A stretch of DNA of 64,000 bases, taken from assembly GCA_949358305.1 (NCBI GenBank), contig OX442317.1:14140491-14204490 (forward strand), in the 5' to 3' direction. Each line of letters begins with the position of its first letter. Positions within the stretch are counted from its first letter, which is position 1. Under the pieces are notes generated by a model. That model had not been told where the DNA came from. It saw only the letters and a list, made by a program, of their open reading frames with translations, and did no database searches. The translations under genes were made by a program, and so were the position numbers. The DNA is from Strigamia acuminata. Its lineage: Eukaryota; Arthropoda; Chilopoda; Geophilomorpha; Linotaeniidae. Positions 61,581 to 64,000 of this stretch are shown one piece after another.

Positions 61581-63480
61581 TTTTCGTATCGCCTGTCGAT
61601 TCCGACGCCAGCGATCCGAAGATAGGATTCGGGCACGGAGCATTTATTTGCCTTGTGCAAATCGCCCGATCTGAGTCGCATCGACTCTCGTCGTTATGCC
61701 TGGTCTTCAGCATTTTTTGTTGTTTTGCAAGGAGATATGGAGAGAGAGAGGAGTTGACTATTCAACTTGATATTTTATTCGCAAGTGAGGAATTTAATCC
61801 TTTTAACAATGAGACGAAACGTGACACGAGATTGACAACAATTAAATATCAAGTGTCACAAAACAAGGGTTATGATTTTAAGCCTAACATTGCATAAATG
61901 TCTTAATTATACATTAGAAACTTCATTTATAGAAGGCATGAAGTTTCCCAATTAAATGTAACATGGGGGAAAAGTGTCAGGCGCTTTTCTGGCCTAAAAT
62001 CATCACTTCAACAAAAGTATGTAATTTAACATTGAAAATGATTGCATACAAATAATCAAACTTAACTAAACTTCTCAGATCACGTAAAGAGTAGCAATCC
62101 GAGAGAAAAACATGTTTTAAACTAACAAATAACAACTTGAGTTGTATAAACATTAATAAAATACAACTCCTCCGTGTATGACGTCATTTGCGAGTATGAA
62201 TGCTCCATCGCGTCTTGTCATCGCTCGCAAATCGTCTACTGTCACATCGAAATTAAATCAGGAGTGAAAGTGAACAAATTAATTAAACTAATTCCTCTAA
62301 TTGTACAATCAAACCTAATTTCTATTTATTTCAACAGATAATCGAGGAAAACTTCAACCGCACGCTTCATCCGGGTCTCTACTACTGAAAATGGCCGACC
62401 TAATGCAACGCCGTCGCTCACGATCGCCTTTTGCTGCGGATTACTTCTCTCCCGCGATCCCATGAATTACCGCTCAGGTAAGTAAGCACATATGTATTTC
62501 CTTCCAACATATTGCTTGTGTCTTTGAGCTTAAACGAGCGTTTCTTTTGGCCATTTCAGCGTCCATCACCCGAACCAAGCCGTACGATTTCCGTCTCCTC
62601 GACTTTGCAACCGCGTGAGATGTTATTCAGCGATATAACTATAAGGTAAATAAATATTTGAATCAATAACAAGTGTAAATAAAACTTAATATCTATTTAC
62701 AGCCTCGTGCAACTCCCGAACCGAATTGCATCCGGATTCAGCCAAACTTAAGGTAAATAATTTCACGAGTATAAAGTCAAACATAAATTTAACAAGTAAC
62801 GCAATTATATCTAACTTATACATTCTTTATTTACAGTCATTCCCTCATATGAAGCAGGCCGGTGACTCCTGCCTCATTCATCCGGATTTCGTAAGATTAA
62901 GGTGAGCAAATAATTGGTTATAAATTAAAACATAACTTAACATTTCGTGTAAACATATTTAACCAAACCAAACATCCGTTTTAATTTAAACCTTCTCTCA
63001 TTTACAGTTATTCCCACATATGAGGCAGATTTGTGACTTCTACCCCACTCCAGCGAACCGTCTTAATTTATCCGTAAGAAAATAAATCAACGCAAATGAA
63101 ACACTGTAACCCTCGATTATAATTAACCCGTATTTTCCTTTCAGACATACTCGACTCCCGAGCTTGTATCATGACCCGGGGAGTTCTTCACATTCAGATA
63201 AGTTATAGCAATTAATTTCCGATATGAACAATTATTTAAAAGCTCGAACTCCTTTTCAGAATCTTCTAGAACTTCAATTTGATCGACAACCCGAGATTAT
63301 GCCTATTCGACTTCAACTAAGTGACAACTGATTGTCTTCTGAAAGGTAAATAAATTTAGCTAATTTATTTCTTTCTTTCTTTCTTTTTTAGTGAAAAGTT
63401 CGGACTTATTTCAACTTTCACCATCTTTTCTTTCCTTTATATTTTGAGAAGCATTTCCTGTTTCGAACTGATTCGCAACA
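61581..63480 (-). repeat. LTR of insertion 3
   Basis: About 1900 bp, aligned throughout with the LTR of insertion 2. The first ~383 bp (61581-61963) differ only by one substitution and a two-T shorter run, whereas the next ~400 bp have at least fifteen differences. All GT and AG dinucleotides of the plus-strand intron-like segments are kept (chain at 62338-63391), as is the CRE octamer at 62179. Confidence 0.9.
62338..63391 (+). other. Exon/intron-like chain in insertion 3
   Basis: Same architecture as in insertion 2. The first acceptor has changed from TTTACATTAGCAG to TTTATTTCAACAG yet remains a good acceptor; the second donor changed GTACAT to GTAAAT, and the fifth GTAAGT to GTAAGA. The AT-starting segment (ATAAGT...TTTTCAG) is also unchanged. 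Retained signals across a diverged copy support use as introns, though not conclusively. Confidence 0.55.
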
Positions 63481-64000
63481 GCGCTCCCGCCGAAACAAAA
63501 GGAACAGCAAATCATCATGTCTAAAACTATACTGTACAATAGTTTTTTTTTCATTTACACCTAAAGAACTGTATTTTATTTTTGTGGGAAATAAAATTTC
63601 TTCCTTTTTCTGAATCTCAAAAATGTCTTGGATTTCTTGCCTTTCTCAAATGCAATTTCTCTCCTTCACATTTTTCTTTTGACTCGACTAACTATTTGAC
63701 TCTGATATCCAGGGACGAACATCGACCGTATTCCTCGATTTTCGACAACCCACGTGGAGATCCTCTTCGTCATGGCATGGATCAAGAGAACTTCAAAGCT
63801 AAGTAAAATTCAATTTAACCTTTCATTAAATTGACAAAACAATTTCTGTATCCACTGGTGGAATTTTAGCTTTTCCCTTAAGTCCAGAATTTTTCCAATT
63901 ATGGAAACTCTAACTTTAAATGACACATTGTCATTTCTCAAATGAATCAGATCTCGATCTTATTTATTTCCTTTAACTTAAAAACCTCTCAGGTAATTTA

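Larger units (their letters stand above)
61581..64000 (-). mobile_element. Insertion 3: second copy of the LTR element, truncated by window end
   Basis: At CAACTGT the satellite gives way to the same TTTTCGTATCGCC terminus as insertion 2, in the same orientation. One complete LTR is followed by about 520 bp of interior matching 40412 to about 40965 with scattered substitutions. The right part, with its gag-position ORF, second LTR and target duplication, lies outside the window. It is clearly diverged from insertion 2, so it is a separate, probably older insertion. A 74-codon plus-strand frame at 63582-63806 is interrupted by a stop in insertion 2 and is not taken as a gene. Confidence 0.88.

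Noticed and set aside
63582-63806. 74-codon plus-strand ORF in insertion 3
   Set aside because: The matching sequence in insertion 2 contains an in-frame stop, and the region includes an acceptor-like site, so it is not a conserved coding frame.

Overview
This is a eukaryotic, almost certainly animal, heterochromatic window. About 50.4 kb of the 64 kb is one tandem satellite family with 140, 146 or 147 bp monomers, roughly 350 copies, all in the same orientation. The array is interrupted by three insertions. There are no bacterial-type operons, no rRNA or tRNA genes, and no conserved host protein-coding gene that I recognise. The short introns (47-106 bp) inside the inserted elements suggest a compact, intron-bearing invertebrate-like genome, but the sequence does not settle the lineage.

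Layout: satellite block A (1-29637); insertion 1, a 1.5 kb unclassified element flanked by a 10 bp direct repeat (29638-31151); satellite block B (31152-38510); insertion 2, a complete 9.7 kb element with 1.9 kb LTRs that I see no differences between, and a 5 bp target duplication (38511-48226); satellite block C (48227-61580); insertion 3, a diverged relative of insertion 2 cut by the window edge (61581-64000).

The satellite is organised in nested higher-order repeats: a 7-mer of 1020 bp (with a 6-mer deletion form of 873 bp), a 6-mer of 854 bp, a roughly 10-mer of 1455 bp, super-blocks of 2.3-4.6 kb, and segmental copies tens of kb apart. Chimeric monomers mark unequal exchanges. Monomers with and without a 7 bp segment (147 versus 140 bp) are interspersed in a fixed order.

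Insertion 2 reads as an LTR retroelement on the minus strand: in that sense the LTR begins TGTTGC, a TGG-initiated primer-binding-like site follows one base after the right-hand LTR, a purine-rich stretch adjoins the left-hand LTR, and a ~197-215 aa ORF starts inside the LTR and runs across the primer site. No pol domains are visible in the 5.9 kb interior, so it looks non-autonomous. On the plus strand, the same LTR carries a chain of consensus GT...AG introns separating 50-140 bp exon-like segments, three of them apparently derived from one another by duplication, and followed by an AATAAA. This antisense, multi-intron LTR architecture is the most unusual thing here. An intact empty-site paralogue of insertion 2, near 56774, shows that the element landed in one of two already duplicated ~4.2 kb satellite segments, or that the second was copied before the insertion spread.
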